Assembly: GCF_900115135.1 (NCBI RefSeq)
Contig: NZ_FOVK01000001.1
Span: 744,001-808,000, forward strand
Source: Proteiniclasticum ruminis
GTDB lineage: Bacteria; Bacillota; Clostridia; Clostridiales; Clostridiaceae
Direction: 5' to 3'
DNA length: 64,000 bases
Below the pieces are notes generated by a model. That model saw only the letters and a list, made by a program, of their open reading frames with translations. It was not told the origin of the DNA and did not search any database. This document shows, piece after piece, positions 36,399 through 44,844 of the stretch. Within the stretch, counting starts at the first letter, position 1, and each line of letters opens with the position of its first letter. The position numbers and the translations under genes were made by a program.

Positions 36399-37931
36399 AT
36401 GGAAAAATTCGCATTGATTTATATAGGTGGAAATACAATCCGTTATGCTCTTTGGCAGATTAAAGCTGATCAAAGCTACATGCTTCTTGAATCCTATAGA
36501 GAAGATCTGAAACTAGGACAAAACACCCATGTAGAGAATGTCATAAAACAAGAAAAAATAGAACACCTGCTCACCATACTGAAGCACTTCAAGGAATTTT
36601 CGGACTCCGTATCAGCAGATAAAATCCTGATTGTCTTTTCAGAATTTTTCCAGAGAATTGAGAACACGTCTGACATCCAGCAAAGAATCATTGAAGAGAT
36701 TGGGGAGGAGATCGTCAGCTTAACCTGTGAAGAGGAGCTTCATTATGATTATCTGGCGCTAACTCATTCTATGAACCTTACCAGATCTCTCATTGTGGAT
36801 ATCAGCGGAGTTTCCACTCAGATCGGATTTGTGGAAGACGGTATTCTAAAAGATCGGTACCATATTCCTGTTGGACCCGTTTCATTGACCGAAAAATTCA
36901 GCCTGGAGAATCATATTCTAAAAGAAAACCATATCGGACTGGAAAGACATCTCATTGAAGAGATCCGGAAAATACCTTGGTTGAAACGCTATACTTATGA
37001 GGATATGGTCATTGTCGGAGGATCCGCCAGAGCAATCTCTAAGATTGACCGAAAAAAACGAAGATATCCCTTGGATATCATTCACGAATACACCCTGGAA
37101 AATCAGGATATCCATTGGCATTACAAATCTCTTATGTCTAAAAATCTGTCTCAGAGAATTCAAGTGCCTGGTCTGGATAAAGATCGAGCAGATATCCTGC
37201 CCTCCGCTTTAGCCATCGTCGACTTGCTGCTTCAGGAAACCGGCATTGAAAAGATCCGTGTCAGCGGATCAGGAATCCGCGAGGGGTTCCTGCTGGAACA
37301 TATTCAAAAGAGGTTTGGCATGCTGTCCCCTATGCTGGAGCAGTCCATCTCCAATATCCTCAGCAGACATTCCGTTAACAAAACAAAGTCAAAGAATCTG
37401 TTTGCACTCACTTCAGAGCTCTATGAGTCTTTAAATGGTGTGCGCAAGGATTGGAAGGATGCACAGGACATACTGTTGGTAAGCTCCAGACTTCGGGATG
37501 TTGGTCTTTCTGTAAGATACTACAATCATGATAAGCACAACTTCTACATCATTATAAACTCTGAACTTAGAGGCCTCGATCACCGTCAGATCATTCTTTG
37601 TGGACTTACCGCCACTTTCACCAATGGCATCCATAAAGAAGCTCCTCTCCTTCAGTACGGTCAGATCATCAATAGAATGGACCTGGAAATGGTTTATGAT
37701 ATCGGCATCTGCTTAAGCCTCGCAGAAAGATTGCTGCAGTCTGACCAAAAGGAGCTCCATCTCAAAAAATGCAGCATTCTCGAAGATACCATTGAGATAC
37801 TGCTGTCGGCCTCAGATGACATACACTTTGAGCTCCATGACGCATCAAAGCTCAGCTCCGTATTTTATGAGCTTTATAAAAAAAATCTGATCTTGTCATA
37901 TGAAAAAAATAGTAAGTATCATGCTGATTAA
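36399..37931 (+). CDS. Ppx/GppA phosphatase-family homologue with degenerate motifs
   Basis: About 510 residues with the ASKHA fold order of exopolyphosphatase/pppGpp phosphatase plus a helical C-terminal domain. Recognisable motifs: YIGGNTIR (8-15), CEEELHYDYLAL (110-121), VDISGVSTQIG (133-143), VGPVSLTE, VGGSARAI and DRADILPSALAI. Conserved positions are changed: Tyr8 replaces the first Asp, the GGGS phosphate loop reads SGVS, and the HD-like LHDIG reads LRDVG (365-369). Polyphosphatase activity is therefore doubtful. The start at 36399 has GAGGG upstream; the earlier ATG at 36366 overlaps a TATAAT -10 box (36362-36367). A DUF2156 gene follows 10 bases later. Confidence 0.75.
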   Translation: MEKFALIYIGGNTIRYALWQIKADQSYMLLESYREDLKLGQNTHVENVIKQEKIEHLLTILKHFKEFSDSVSADKILIVFSEFFQRIENTSDIQQRIIEEIGEEIVSLTCEEELHYDYLALTHSMNLTRSLIVDISGVSTQIGFVEDGILKDRYHIPVGPVSLTEKFSLENHILKENHIGLERHLIEEIRKIPWLKRYTYEDMVIVGGSARAISKIDRKKRRYPLDIIHEYTLENQDIHWHYKSLMSKNLSQRIQVPGLDKDRADILPSALAIVDLLLQETGIEKIRVSGSGIREGFLLEHIQKRFGMLSPMLEQSISNILSRHSVNKTKSKNLFALTSELYESLNGVRKDWKDAQDILLVSSRLRDVGLSVRYYNHDKHNFYIIINSELRGLDHRQIILCGLTATFTNGIHKEAPLLQYGQIINRMDLEMVYDIGICLSLAERLLQSDQKELHLKKCSILEDTIEILLSASDDIHFELHDASKLSSVFYELYKKNLILSYEKNSKYHAD

Positions 37932-37941
37932 GGAGTTTTTC

Positions 37942-38817
37942 ATGGATTTTTTACCATTGACATTAGATGCAAAGAATATTTGGGACAAGTTTTTAGACCC
38001 GTTCCCTTATAGAAATTCAAGTTATCAGTTCACGAACCTTTATCTGTGGCGTAAATTTAATAATACAATGTACTTCGCTTCAGAGAACTATCTTTTCATC
38101 AAAAAAGGTACCGAAGAGCCCTATTTTATGGCTCCAGTCTATAAAGACGTTCTCCATGCAAAAGAAGCCTACGATATGCTCTTTACACACATGGAACAGA
38201 ATGGTCATGATAAGGTATTAAGAGATGTGGAAAAGTCACAGCTGGAAGATCTCAAGACGATGCCCTTCACCTTCACCTATGAACTTCATAGGGATCAGCA
38301 GGAATATATTTATAGTGTCGAACAACTAAGAACATATCAGGGAAAAGCACTTCATAAAAAGAAAAATCACTTTAACCAATTTATAAGAAATCACGAGTAC
38401 ACTATAAAACATATAGAAGATTCAGTCAAAGAATGTATCGAGCTTGCAGAAAAGTGGTTTGAAGAAAATGAGTATTCTCCTCAACTGTACCACGAACTTC
38501 TTGGCATCCGTGATCTGTTACAGAACATGGCTTCTTTCGACCTGAAGGGAATATCCGTGTTTATTGATGGTATATGCCAGGGGTTCACGATTCTTGAAGT
38601 GATTCAAGATGAGGTGATACTAAACCATATTGAAAAAGCGCAGAAAACCTTCAACGGTCTTTATGCCTTTCTTGCGAAAACTGCTCTGGAAGAGTTTGGA
38701 GATGGAATCCTCTACACCAACCGAGAACAGGATTTAGGCATTCCTGGACTAAGAAAATCCAAAGAATCCTATATGCCTCTGTTTTTGGAAGAAAAATATA
38801 TTGTGCGATTTACGTAA
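37942..38817 (+). CDS. DUF2156 domain protein (GNAT-like, LPG synthase C-terminal type)
   Basis: Cytoplasmic protein of 291 residues starting MDFLPLTLDAKNIWDKFLDP. It matches stand-alone DUF2156, which shares the double GNAT-like fold of aminoacyl-phosphatidylglycerol synthases and FemX-like enzymes. LHKKKNHFNQFIRNHEY and the C-terminal NREQDLGIPGLRKSKESYMP are typical of the clostridial group. It may transfer an aminoacyl group from tRNA, but this is inferred from the fold. No membrane segment is visible. AAGGAG precedes the ATG at 37942, and tpx follows 25 bases later. Confidence 0.82.
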   Translation: MDFLPLTLDAKNIWDKFLDPFPYRNSSYQFTNLYLWRKFNNTMYFASENYLFIKKGTEEPYFMAPVYKDVLHAKEAYDMLFTHMEQNGHDKVLRDVEKSQLEDLKTMPFTFTYELHRDQQEYIYSVEQLRTYQGKALHKKKNHFNQFIRNHEYTIKHIEDSVKECIELAEKWFEENEYSPQLYHELLGIRDLLQNMASFDLKGISVFIDGICQGFTILEVIQDEVILNHIEKAQKTFNGLYAFLAKTALEEFGDGILYTNREQDLGIPGLRKSKESYMPLFLEEKYIVRFT

Positions 38818-38842
38818 TCATGTTAAACGAGGAGTGATTTTC

Positions 38843-39343
38843 ATGAAAGTAACATTTGGTGGAAACGAAGTCCATCTTTATGGCACACAGCTCAAAGAAG
38901 GCGATCTATTGCCTGACTTTATGCTGACTGATTTATCGCTGAAAGATGTGGACTCCAGAGACCTCAGTGGTCCTAAAATAGTACTGACTTTCCCTTCTGT
39001 GGATACTTCAGTCTGTTCTCTGGAATTATTGACTTTCAATGACCAGCTGGAGAATCTGCCTTCTTACAAAGTATTCGCCGTTTCCATGGACCTCCCCTTT
39101 ACCCTGAAAAGATGGGTCAAGGAGAATGCAGGCGACTATATTACCATGCTCTCGGACCATAAGTTCAGAGTTTTTGGTGAAGTCACAGGAACCTATGTGG
39201 AAGAGCTGGGCATCCTGGCCAGAGCTGCATTTGTTCTAGATGAAGAGAACCGTGTAATCTACGCTGAGTATCTGCAGGAAATTGGTCATGAACCCAATTA
39301 TTCAAAGATTCTGGAAGAAGCGAAAAGAGTATTTGAATCATAA
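38843..39343 (+). CDS. tpx: Thiol peroxidase (Tpx-type peroxiredoxin), single-cysteine
   Basis: Peroxiredoxin of 166 residues that reduces hydroperoxides. The peroxidatic motif is PSVDTSVCSLE with Cys58, matching the Tpx PSIDTxVC block. The usual resolving cysteine in SADLPFAxxRFC is replaced: the sequence reads SMDLPFTLKRWV, giving Val92. Cys58 is the only cysteine in the protein, so recycling must use an external thiol. GAGGAG precedes the ATG at 38843. Probably cotranscribed with the DUF2156 gene and ending at a bidirectional terminator. Confidence 0.88.
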   Translation: MKVTFGGNEVHLYGTQLKEGDLLPDFMLTDLSLKDVDSRDLSGPKIVLTFPSVDTSVCSLELLTFNDQLENLPSYKVFAVSMDLPFTLKRWVKENAGDYITMLSDHKFRVFGEVTGTYVEELGILARAAFVLDEENRVIYAEYLQEIGHEPNYSKILEEAKRVFES

Positions 39344-39387
39344 TAGAAACACCCTGATGTGATTTTTCACACCAGGGTGTTTCTATT
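39342..39387. terminator. Bidirectional terminator between tpx and the convergent orphan gene
   Basis: AATAGAAACACCCTG (39342-39356) and CAGGGTGTTTCTATT (39373-39387) are perfect 15-base arms, which also overlap the stop codons of both convergent genes. Confidence 0.88.
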
Positions 39388-39775
39388 GTAGCAGCATTTT
39401 CGTTTCATACTCTTCCAGTTTTCCTGGTAGTTTTTCAACCATCTCTTCTAAATACCTGCTGAGCAGATAATAAACAGCTGCATTCGAAGCGGTGAGATCG
39501 AAAGAGGATTTGCCGAAAAAGATTCCGTCTTCATCGATGCGTAAATACACCGCATCGATACGTGCCAAATCCTTCTCTGTCTCAGCAGTTGCTTCTGTAA
39601 ACATCTTCTCATTGTCTTCATAAAACAGCTTTACATACTTTCTTTCTGCTTCATCCAGAACCAGACGAAGCTCCAGAACCTTTCCAGGTACATCAAGATA
39701 TTCAATGAATGCGTTCTTATAATATCCCTTTAGAAATCGATCCAGATCTTCTCTTATTTCTTCAACACTCATCAT
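39383..39775 (-). CDS. Conserved-looking hypothetical protein downstream of trmB
   Basis: Acidic cytoplasmic protein of 130 residues that I do not recognise. It has no membrane helix and no cysteine motif. Predicted structure alternates helices with a central beta region (KVLELRLVLDEAERKYVKLFYED), then a C-terminal helix (NAAVYYLLSRYLEEMVEKL). It overlaps the end of trmB by 14 bases and GAGGAG precedes its ATG pair, so it is a real coupled gene. Confidence 0.7.
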   Translation of the reverse strand: MMSVEEIREDLDRFLKGYYKNAFIEYLDVPGKVLELRLVLDEAERKYVKLFYEDNEKMFTEATAETEKDLARIDAVYLRIDEDGIFFGKSSFDLTASNAAVYYLLSRYLEEMVEKLPGKLEEYETKMLLQ

Positions 39776-40421
39776 TCTTTTGCTCCTCCTGAAGCTTGAA
39801 AATGCCGAACTTGATTTTCACTCCAAAAGAGCTGAACTTCTCTTCATATTCTGTTTTTATATTCTCATTGAATCCAGACTCCTCGAGATCAAAGGTCCGG
39901 TACATCTCACGAAATCCCTCTTCATTAAAGTAGTCCAGAGAAGCCGCAAACAGATCATCATCATCGGTTTTAAACCAGACTTCTGTACCAGGCCTGATAA
40001 AGCCCTTATACTTTTTAAGAAATCTCGGATGCGTCAGCCTTCTTTTATTGTGGCTGGCTTTAGGCCACGGATTGCAGAAATTGATATAGAGTTTCGAAAC
40101 TTCATTTTCAGTGAAAATTTCATCTATCCTTTCAATAAACATTGGGATGATCCTAACATTGGTCAACCCAAGCTCATTGATTTTCCGTAACACGAACACC
40201 AGCACCTCATCTTTTAAATCGATGGCAATGTAATTGATGTCAGGGTTTTCCTTGGCAAGTGTGCTGATGAACTGTCCTTTACCACAGCCAAGCTCCACAT
40301 GAATCGGATGATCATTGCCAAATATTTCCTTCCATTTTCCCTTCTGTTCAAAGGGGTTGAGAATGGACTTCTCATCTTCTGCCATTTCTGGTCTGGCCCA
40401 CCATTTTTTTCTTAATCTCAT
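39762..40421 (-). CDS. trmB: tRNA (guanine-N7)-methyltransferase
   Basis: SAM-dependent enzyme forming m7G46 in tRNA, 219 residues. HVELGCGKGQFISTLAKENPDI-type SAM motif is near residue 41, IAIDLKDEVL follows, and INFCNPWPKASHNKRRLTH is the diagnostic TrmB block. KTDDDDLF completes the catalytic region. First gene of a two-gene unit with the overlapping orphan downstream. Confidence 0.96.
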   Translation of the reverse strand: MRLRKKWWARPEMAEDEKSILNPFEQKGKWKEIFGNDHPIHVELGCGKGQFISTLAKENPDINYIAIDLKDEVLVFVLRKINELGLTNVRIIPMFIERIDEIFTENEVSKLYINFCNPWPKASHNKRRLTHPRFLKKYKGFIRPGTEVWFKTDDDDLFAASLDYFNEEGFREMYRTFDLEESGFNENIKTEYEEKFSSFGVKIKFGIFKLQEEQKNDEC

Positions 40422-40596
40422 TTCATCACCTATCTAATTTTATTCCTTAGTGAAGTATACCCTACTTTCAGCATAATTTCATTATTTTGTTCGCATTCAC
40501 TTACGTATCTATTATTCATGAAATTTGATATCCATCATTTTTCTATTGCACTCTTGCCGGTATACTGGATACAGAACAACATTTCAGGAGGTTAAA

Positions 40597-41217
40597 ATGA
40601 AAGAAAAACTTGCTCCCATTCATTTCATCCAGCACCAGAGAATTCACCTTCAGGAACAGCTAGAATCTTACCTTGCTGGAAAATTCGGTATGGAAAAGAA
40701 ACTGAATGACCTGGAAAACCATCATGGTACTCCTTCAACTGATGTAATGCTCTCAGATCAGATTGATCATGACAATATCCATGGCTGGCTGGAGGGCCAT
40801 CTGATTGCTAATGAAAAAAGACTCAGTGAACTGCTGGCTGAAATAATGAACGATACAAATCTGTCCGCATTACATGAGGCATATAACGGCTTTGGACACA
40901 ATCTGGGAGCCACTTTAAAACCTAGTGTTTCTGTACAAAACGGAGAGGAGCTGTATCAGCTGCTCCAGTCTGTTTTGTTGGACGGAATGCCCTGTGACAA
41001 AGTAAATAAGCTCGTAGATGCCAGTGAGCATCATCTGGTCTTTTCGAGCCTCAAGGATCTTCATGCTCCCTATTATGAAAATGCTGGACTTTCCCCCGCC
41101 CTTTACCATGAACTACGTAAAAGCTTTCTAGATGGTTTTCTAAAAGAGCTCAACCTTGGTACATACTCCTATTCTCTAGAGGAAGGCGCCATCATCCATA
41201 AAGTGGTTTTATCGTAA
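40597..41217 (+). CDS. Hypothetical protein, about 206 residues
   Basis: I do not recognise this protein. It is soluble, mostly helical, and rich in His (for example HHGTP, DNIHGWLEGHL, EHHLVF). One cysteine is present (PCDKVNK). No signal peptide or membrane helix is visible. The start at 40597 has CAGGAGG upstream; the longer frame from 40525 has no site. A strong terminator follows its stop, so it is monocistronic. Confidence 0.65.
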   Translation: MKEKLAPIHFIQHQRIHLQEQLESYLAGKFGMEKKLNDLENHHGTPSTDVMLSDQIDHDNIHGWLEGHLIANEKRLSELLAEIMNDTNLSALHEAYNGFGHNLGATLKPSVSVQNGEELYQLLQSVLLDGMPCDKVNKLVDASEHHLVFSSLKDLHAPYYENAGLSPALYHELRKSFLDGFLKELNLGTYSYSLEEGAIIHKVVLS

Positions 41218-41236
41218 AAAAACTTTATCCTTAACA

Positions 41237-41286
41237 AACAATGCATCTCCTCCATGTGTACCATAGGTGGGAGATGCATTGTTTTT
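41237..41286 (+). terminator. Terminator after the 206-residue hypothetical gene
   Basis: AACAATGCATCTCC (41237-41250) and GGAGATGCATTGTT (41270-41283) are perfect 14-base arms, followed by T residues. Confidence 0.92.
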
Positions 41287-41488
41287 GGATTTAATGTATC
41301 CATTTGGATATAGTGAAGGGAACCATACCATATAAAATAACAAGAAAAGGATGCTTCTAATTTTACCTGTTCTTCTTTGCTTCCTGCCATCAGGCAGTAT
41401 TCTCCCTGCTTTATGAAGAAGTCAGCACCTCTATGCATTCTTCTTTACTTAGGAATCTTTTGTTCTATCGACTACAAAAGAGTGGAAT

Positions 41489-41812
41489 TTATAGAAAATC
41501 CTCTCTCATCGGGCTGAATACATCCAGAAGCACACCATCTTCCAGCGCTACTGTCCCATGAGGCACACCCGCAGGCATGAGTAAGCTGTCACCTTTATAC
41601 ACTACGCTTTTTTCCTCACCAATGGTAAACTCAAAAACTCCGTCCAGGACGTATGTTGTTTGTGTATGGGGGTGCGAGTGCATTTCTCCTACTGCACCTT
41701 TTGAAAAGGTGATTTCACACATCATCATCTCCTGATTGTAGGCTAGAACCTTTCGTCTGATTCCTTCACCGCAGACTACTTCCTTGACTTGATCGTTCTT
41801 TATAAACATCAC
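41489..41812 (-). CDS. Cupin domain protein
   Basis: Single-domain cupin of 107 residues. Motif 1 shows GEMHSHPHTQTTYVLDGVFEF (two metal-ligand His and Glu-like positions) and motif 2 shows MPAGVPHGTVAL with the third His. Small stand-alone cupins bind metal and act in sugar or oxidation chemistry, often without known substrate. It is divergent from arginase with about 300 bases between them; no operon partner. Confidence 0.85.
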   Translation of the reverse strand: MMFIKNDQVKEVVCGEGIRRKVLAYNQEMMMCEITFSKGAVGEMHSHPHTQTTYVLDGVFEFTIGEEKSVVYKGDSLLMPAGVPHGTVALEDGVLLDVFSPMREDFL

Positions 41813-42111
41813 ATACTCCTCCTCAAAATCTATACTTCATTATACCGTGTATCATCATCACATTACAGTGGACTTCTACATTTGAAGTTATTGAAAACGG
41901 ACAAAATCTTTGGACGATTTATGCAAATCTTCATTCAACGAAATCGTTGTCATGTAATCGTTTTGAAAATGCTCCATTTAGCTTCAATCCCTTTCAAACC
42001 CTTTGAAATGAACGTTTATACACATAATTGCATAAAGATTTTTATCCCAAATTAATGGTAATATAAAAACTTCTGATATATAATGAATTGTAATTACACG
42101 GAGGTGTTCAT
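41813..42111. other. Divergent intergenic region between cupin and arginase genes
   Basis: No gene or RNA was recognised. A minus-strand TATAAT about 25 bases before the cupin gene and a plus-strand TATAAT at 42079-42084 before arginase are likely -10 boxes. Neither has a strong -35. Confidence 0.35.
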
Positions 42112-43026
42112 ATGAAAATTGAAATCATTGGGTTTCCAATGTTTTATGGTTGTGACCGACCTGGCGTTGAATTTGGGCCAGACAAATTAAGAGAAGTAGG
42201 CCTTGTAGACCTCTTTAAAAAGAACAATGAGTACGTAATAGACAGAGGAAATATCGAAGTAGATCAGGTGGATCCTTCAAAGAAGTATGCTTCACATACA
42301 TCCATGAAGTATCTGACTGAAGTCGTATCTGGAAACGAAAGACTCGCTGAGACCGTTCAAAATGCGATTCAGGAAGGAAATCTTCCCTTTGTTGTCGGAG
42401 GAGATCACTCCTTGGGATTAGGTTCCTTGGCTGGCGTCAAGTCTGCTACAGAAGAGGATTTTGCAGTGATTTGGATCGACGCGCATGCAGACCTCAACAT
42501 CACTGAGACAAGTCCATCCGGGAATATCCACGGAATGCCTTTAGGTGCTTCTGCAGGACTCGGCGATGAACTGCTCACAGAACTCTATGTGAAAGGTCAG
42601 AAAGTAAAACCTGAAAATATTTATATCCTCGGCCTGAGAAGCGTAGATGAAGGGGAAGAGGTCATCATTAAAGAACATGGGATTCACACCTGGAGAATGA
42701 CCGACATCAGAGAGAGAGGCATGGAAAAAGCCATCCAAGAACTGCTGCATAAAATTTCAGAGAGCGGAATCCAGCACATCCATCTGTCTTACGATATTGA
42801 TTCCCTGGATGCTCGACACGTTCCCGGAACAGGAACCCCTGTGGAGGACGGTTTAGAATTCGAAGAGAGCAAACAGCTGGTCTCCTCCATCATTGGAACA
42901 GGCCTTGTAAAAAGCATCGATTTTGTGGAGTTCAATCCAATCACAGACCGAAACAACCTTACATTGAACTCATCAGTCAGTATGCTCGAGACTTTCTCAG
43001 AAGCTCTTGGCAGAATAAATTCATAA
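42112..43026 (+). CDS. rocF: Arginase
   Basis: Manganese enzyme hydrolysing arginine to ornithine and urea, 304 residues. All metal-binding motifs are intact: VVGGDHSLGLGS, WIDAHADLN and SYDIDSLDARHVPGTGTP. NITETSPSGNIHGMPL, which follows the second motif, separates arginase from agmatinase. GGAGG precedes the ATG. It is monocistronic and ends at a terminator. No urease, ornithine aminotransferase or arginine permease gene is in the window. Confidence 0.93.
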   Translation: MKIEIIGFPMFYGCDRPGVEFGPDKLREVGLVDLFKKNNEYVIDRGNIEVDQVDPSKKYASHTSMKYLTEVVSGNERLAETVQNAIQEGNLPFVVGGDHSLGLGSLAGVKSATEEDFAVIWIDAHADLNITETSPSGNIHGMPLGASAGLGDELLTELYVKGQKVKPENIYILGLRSVDEGEEVIIKEHGIHTWRMTDIRERGMEKAIQELLHKISESGIQHIHLSYDIDSLDARHVPGTGTPVEDGLEFEESKQLVSSIIGTGLVKSIDFVEFNPITDRNNLTLNSSVSMLETFSEALGRINS

Positions 43027-43029
43027 AAA

Positions 43030-43066
43030 AAGAAGCTCTTGGGATAAATGCCCAAGAGCTTTTCTT
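43030..43066. terminator. Bidirectional terminator between arginase and the MATE transporter
   Basis: AGCTCTTGGG (43034-43043) and CCCAAGAGCT (43051-43060) pair, flanked by A and T runs on both sides. It serves two convergent genes. Confidence 0.9.
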
Positions 43067-43072
43067 TACGCT

Positions 43073-44437
43073 TTATACAACACGATGAATCCACTTCTTG
43101 CTTTTATAGCGAGGCAAACATATCAGAAGTTTGACCATTTCCTCAAAAAAGCTCAAAACGAACACTCTTTCTACTGGCAGCTTCAGCACCAGAGCTGCCA
43201 ATGATACCAGCGGAACCCCAACAAGCCACAAACTCGCCGTTTCTGCAAAAAGAGAATACCTGGTATCTCCCCCGCCACGGAAAAGTCCCACTACAAAAAG
43301 AACATTTAAAAATCTGACAGGAACAATAAAAGAAATATAAGTCAGCAGCTTGTATGTCGTGTCCCTCGTGCCTTCTTCCAGTCGATAGAGCGAGAGAATT
43401 GGATTTTTGGACACCGTTAAGAGAAGTGATGTGATTATCCCGATCAGGAATGTAAGCCTGATAATTTTACTTGCATATACCTTTAACCGCTCCACATCGC
43501 CTTTCCCAATAAGATTTCCCGTTATTATCGCTGCCGCATTGCAGATACCAAAAGAAAACACATAGAAAAGCTGGGTTATCGTATTCTGAATCTGAATTGC
43601 AGCAAATGAAGATACCCCCAGTTTTGAATAGGAATAATTGTAGACCACAATGCCAAGGGACCAGAATGTCTCATTCAATAGAACAGGTGCAGCAACCCTC
43701 AGGAAATTCGAGATATTTGGTTTCTTAAACGATGTGAGCTCTTTAAATGTTCCATTCAAAAGATTGCTCTTCAGAAAAACAATATAGAAGAGCACTGAAA
43801 ACTCAATGATTCTCGCTATTAGCGTGGCAAGAGCAGCTCCTCTAACTTCCAATCGTGGGAAACCAAAAGCTCCATTAATCAAAAGATAGTTGAGCACCGT
43901 GTTCGTCCCTAATCCCAGGATACTGGAAAACATAGGTACAAAAGCTTGACCTGTTGATCGAAGCGCAAAGATCATTGTCACAGAAAGATTACTCAAAATA
44001 TAACTGAACCCAACGATTCTAAGGTACTCTACAGATGCCTTAAGAACCTCTGGATCCTCAGAGTAGAGTCCCATAACTCTTTCTGGAATGATCACAGCAA
44101 TGATTGTAAAAATGCCCGCAATCAGCCCACCTAAAGCCATGGTCATGCCCATGTATTTCTTGAAACTCTTGTAATCACCACTCCCATGAAACTGGGAGAA
44201 GAAGATGGCGCCTCCACTGTTGAGACCAAATGACATCAGAGTAAAAAGAAAGAAAAGCTGGTTCGCTTGTCCAACAGCAGCGATCGATGCTTCTCCAAGA
44301 TTGCCAATCATCAGATTGTCCACCATATTCAAGGAGGAGGACAGGAAATTCTGCACAATGATCGGGATAGCAATGGTCAGGAGTATTTTATAAAAATGAT
44401 TTTGATTATTCATATTTTTCTTTTCTAATTCCAACAT
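43073..44437 (-). CDS. MATE family multidrug exporter
   Basis: Membrane protein of 454 residues with about 12 helices arranged as two homologous halves. IAIPIIVQNFLSSSLNMVDNLMIG near the N-terminus and VRGAALATLIARIIEFSVLF at mid-protein are typical of the NorM/DinF superfamily, which exports cationic compounds using Na+ or H+. GAGGTG precedes the ATG at 44437. Monocistronic. The exported compound is not predictable. Confidence 0.92.
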   Translation of the reverse strand: MLELEKKNMNNQNHFYKILLTIAIPIIVQNFLSSSLNMVDNLMIGNLGEASIAAVGQANQLFFLFTLMSFGLNSGGAIFFSQFHGSGDYKSFKKYMGMTMALGGLIAGIFTIIAVIIPERVMGLYSEDPEVLKASVEYLRIVGFSYILSNLSVTMIFALRSTGQAFVPMFSSILGLGTNTVLNYLLINGAFGFPRLEVRGAALATLIARIIEFSVLFYIVFLKSNLLNGTFKELTSFKKPNISNFLRVAAPVLLNETFWSLGIVVYNYSYSKLGVSSFAAIQIQNTITQLFYVFSFGICNAAAIITGNLIGKGDVERLKVYASKIIRLTFLIGIITSLLLTVSKNPILSLYRLEEGTRDTTYKLLTYISFIVPVRFLNVLFVVGLFRGGGDTRYSLFAETASLWLVGVPLVSLAALVLKLPVERVFVLSFFEEMVKLLICLPRYKSKKWIHRVV

Positions 44438-44510
44438 ATGTTTTCACCTCACGCTTGTTTAGTATACTAGATTAACCCGCATTACGAAACATCAAATCGA
44501 AGAAAATCTA

Positions 44511-44539
44511 TTGAAAGCTTGTGATTTCTACACTATAAT
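44511..44539 (+). promoter_or_regulatory. Sigma-A promoter of the rubredoxin gene
   Basis: TTGAAA (44511-44516) and TATAAT (44534-44539) are 17 bases apart, about 45 bases ahead of the start codon. Confidence 0.8.
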
Positions 44540-44589
44540 CAAATTAGGTTATGATTCTATAACACTTATTTGAATTAGGAGGGAATATG

Positions 44590-44751
44590 ATGAAGAGTTA
44601 CGTTTGTATAGTTTGCGGATATGTTTATGATCCAGCAGTAGGCGACGAGGACAACGGAATCGCTCCAGGAACAAGCTTCGAGGATCTACCTGAAGATTGG
44701 GTATGTCCACTTTGCGGAGTTGGCAAAGACCAGTTCGAGGTTGAAGAGTAA
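44590..44751 (+). CDS. Rubredoxin
   Basis: Small electron carrier of 53 residues with one iron bound by four cysteines: CIVCG near the N-terminus and CPLCG near residue 39, the standard CxxCG pair spacing. The central block [21 protein letters not shown] is the normal rubredoxin core. Two ATGs are adjacent; the second (44590) has better spacing from GGAGGG. In anaerobes it often feeds oxygen- or superoxide-reducing enzymes, but none is adjacent. Own promoter and terminator. Confidence 0.97.
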   Translation: MKSYVCIVCGYVYDPAVGDEDNGIAPGTSFEDLPEDWVCPLCGVGKDQFEVEE

Positions 44752-44759
44752 AATCCCTT

Positions 44760-44790
44760 TAAGCGCCAGGCAATTGCCTGGCGCTTTACA
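44760..44790 (+). terminator. Terminator after rubredoxin
   Basis: AAGCGCCAGGC and GCCTGGCGCTT form a perfect GC-rich stem with an AATT loop, 9 bases after the stop. Confidence 0.88.
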
Positions 44791-44844
44791 TTGCTCAAAA
44801 ATATAAGCAGGGGGAACCAAGTTATGATTCCTCCTGCTTTATCT

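Noticed and set aside
41169-41438. An 89-codon minus-strand frame
   Set aside because: No Shine-Dalgarno site, overlaps the end of a real plus-strand gene and its terminator, and has no family resemblance.
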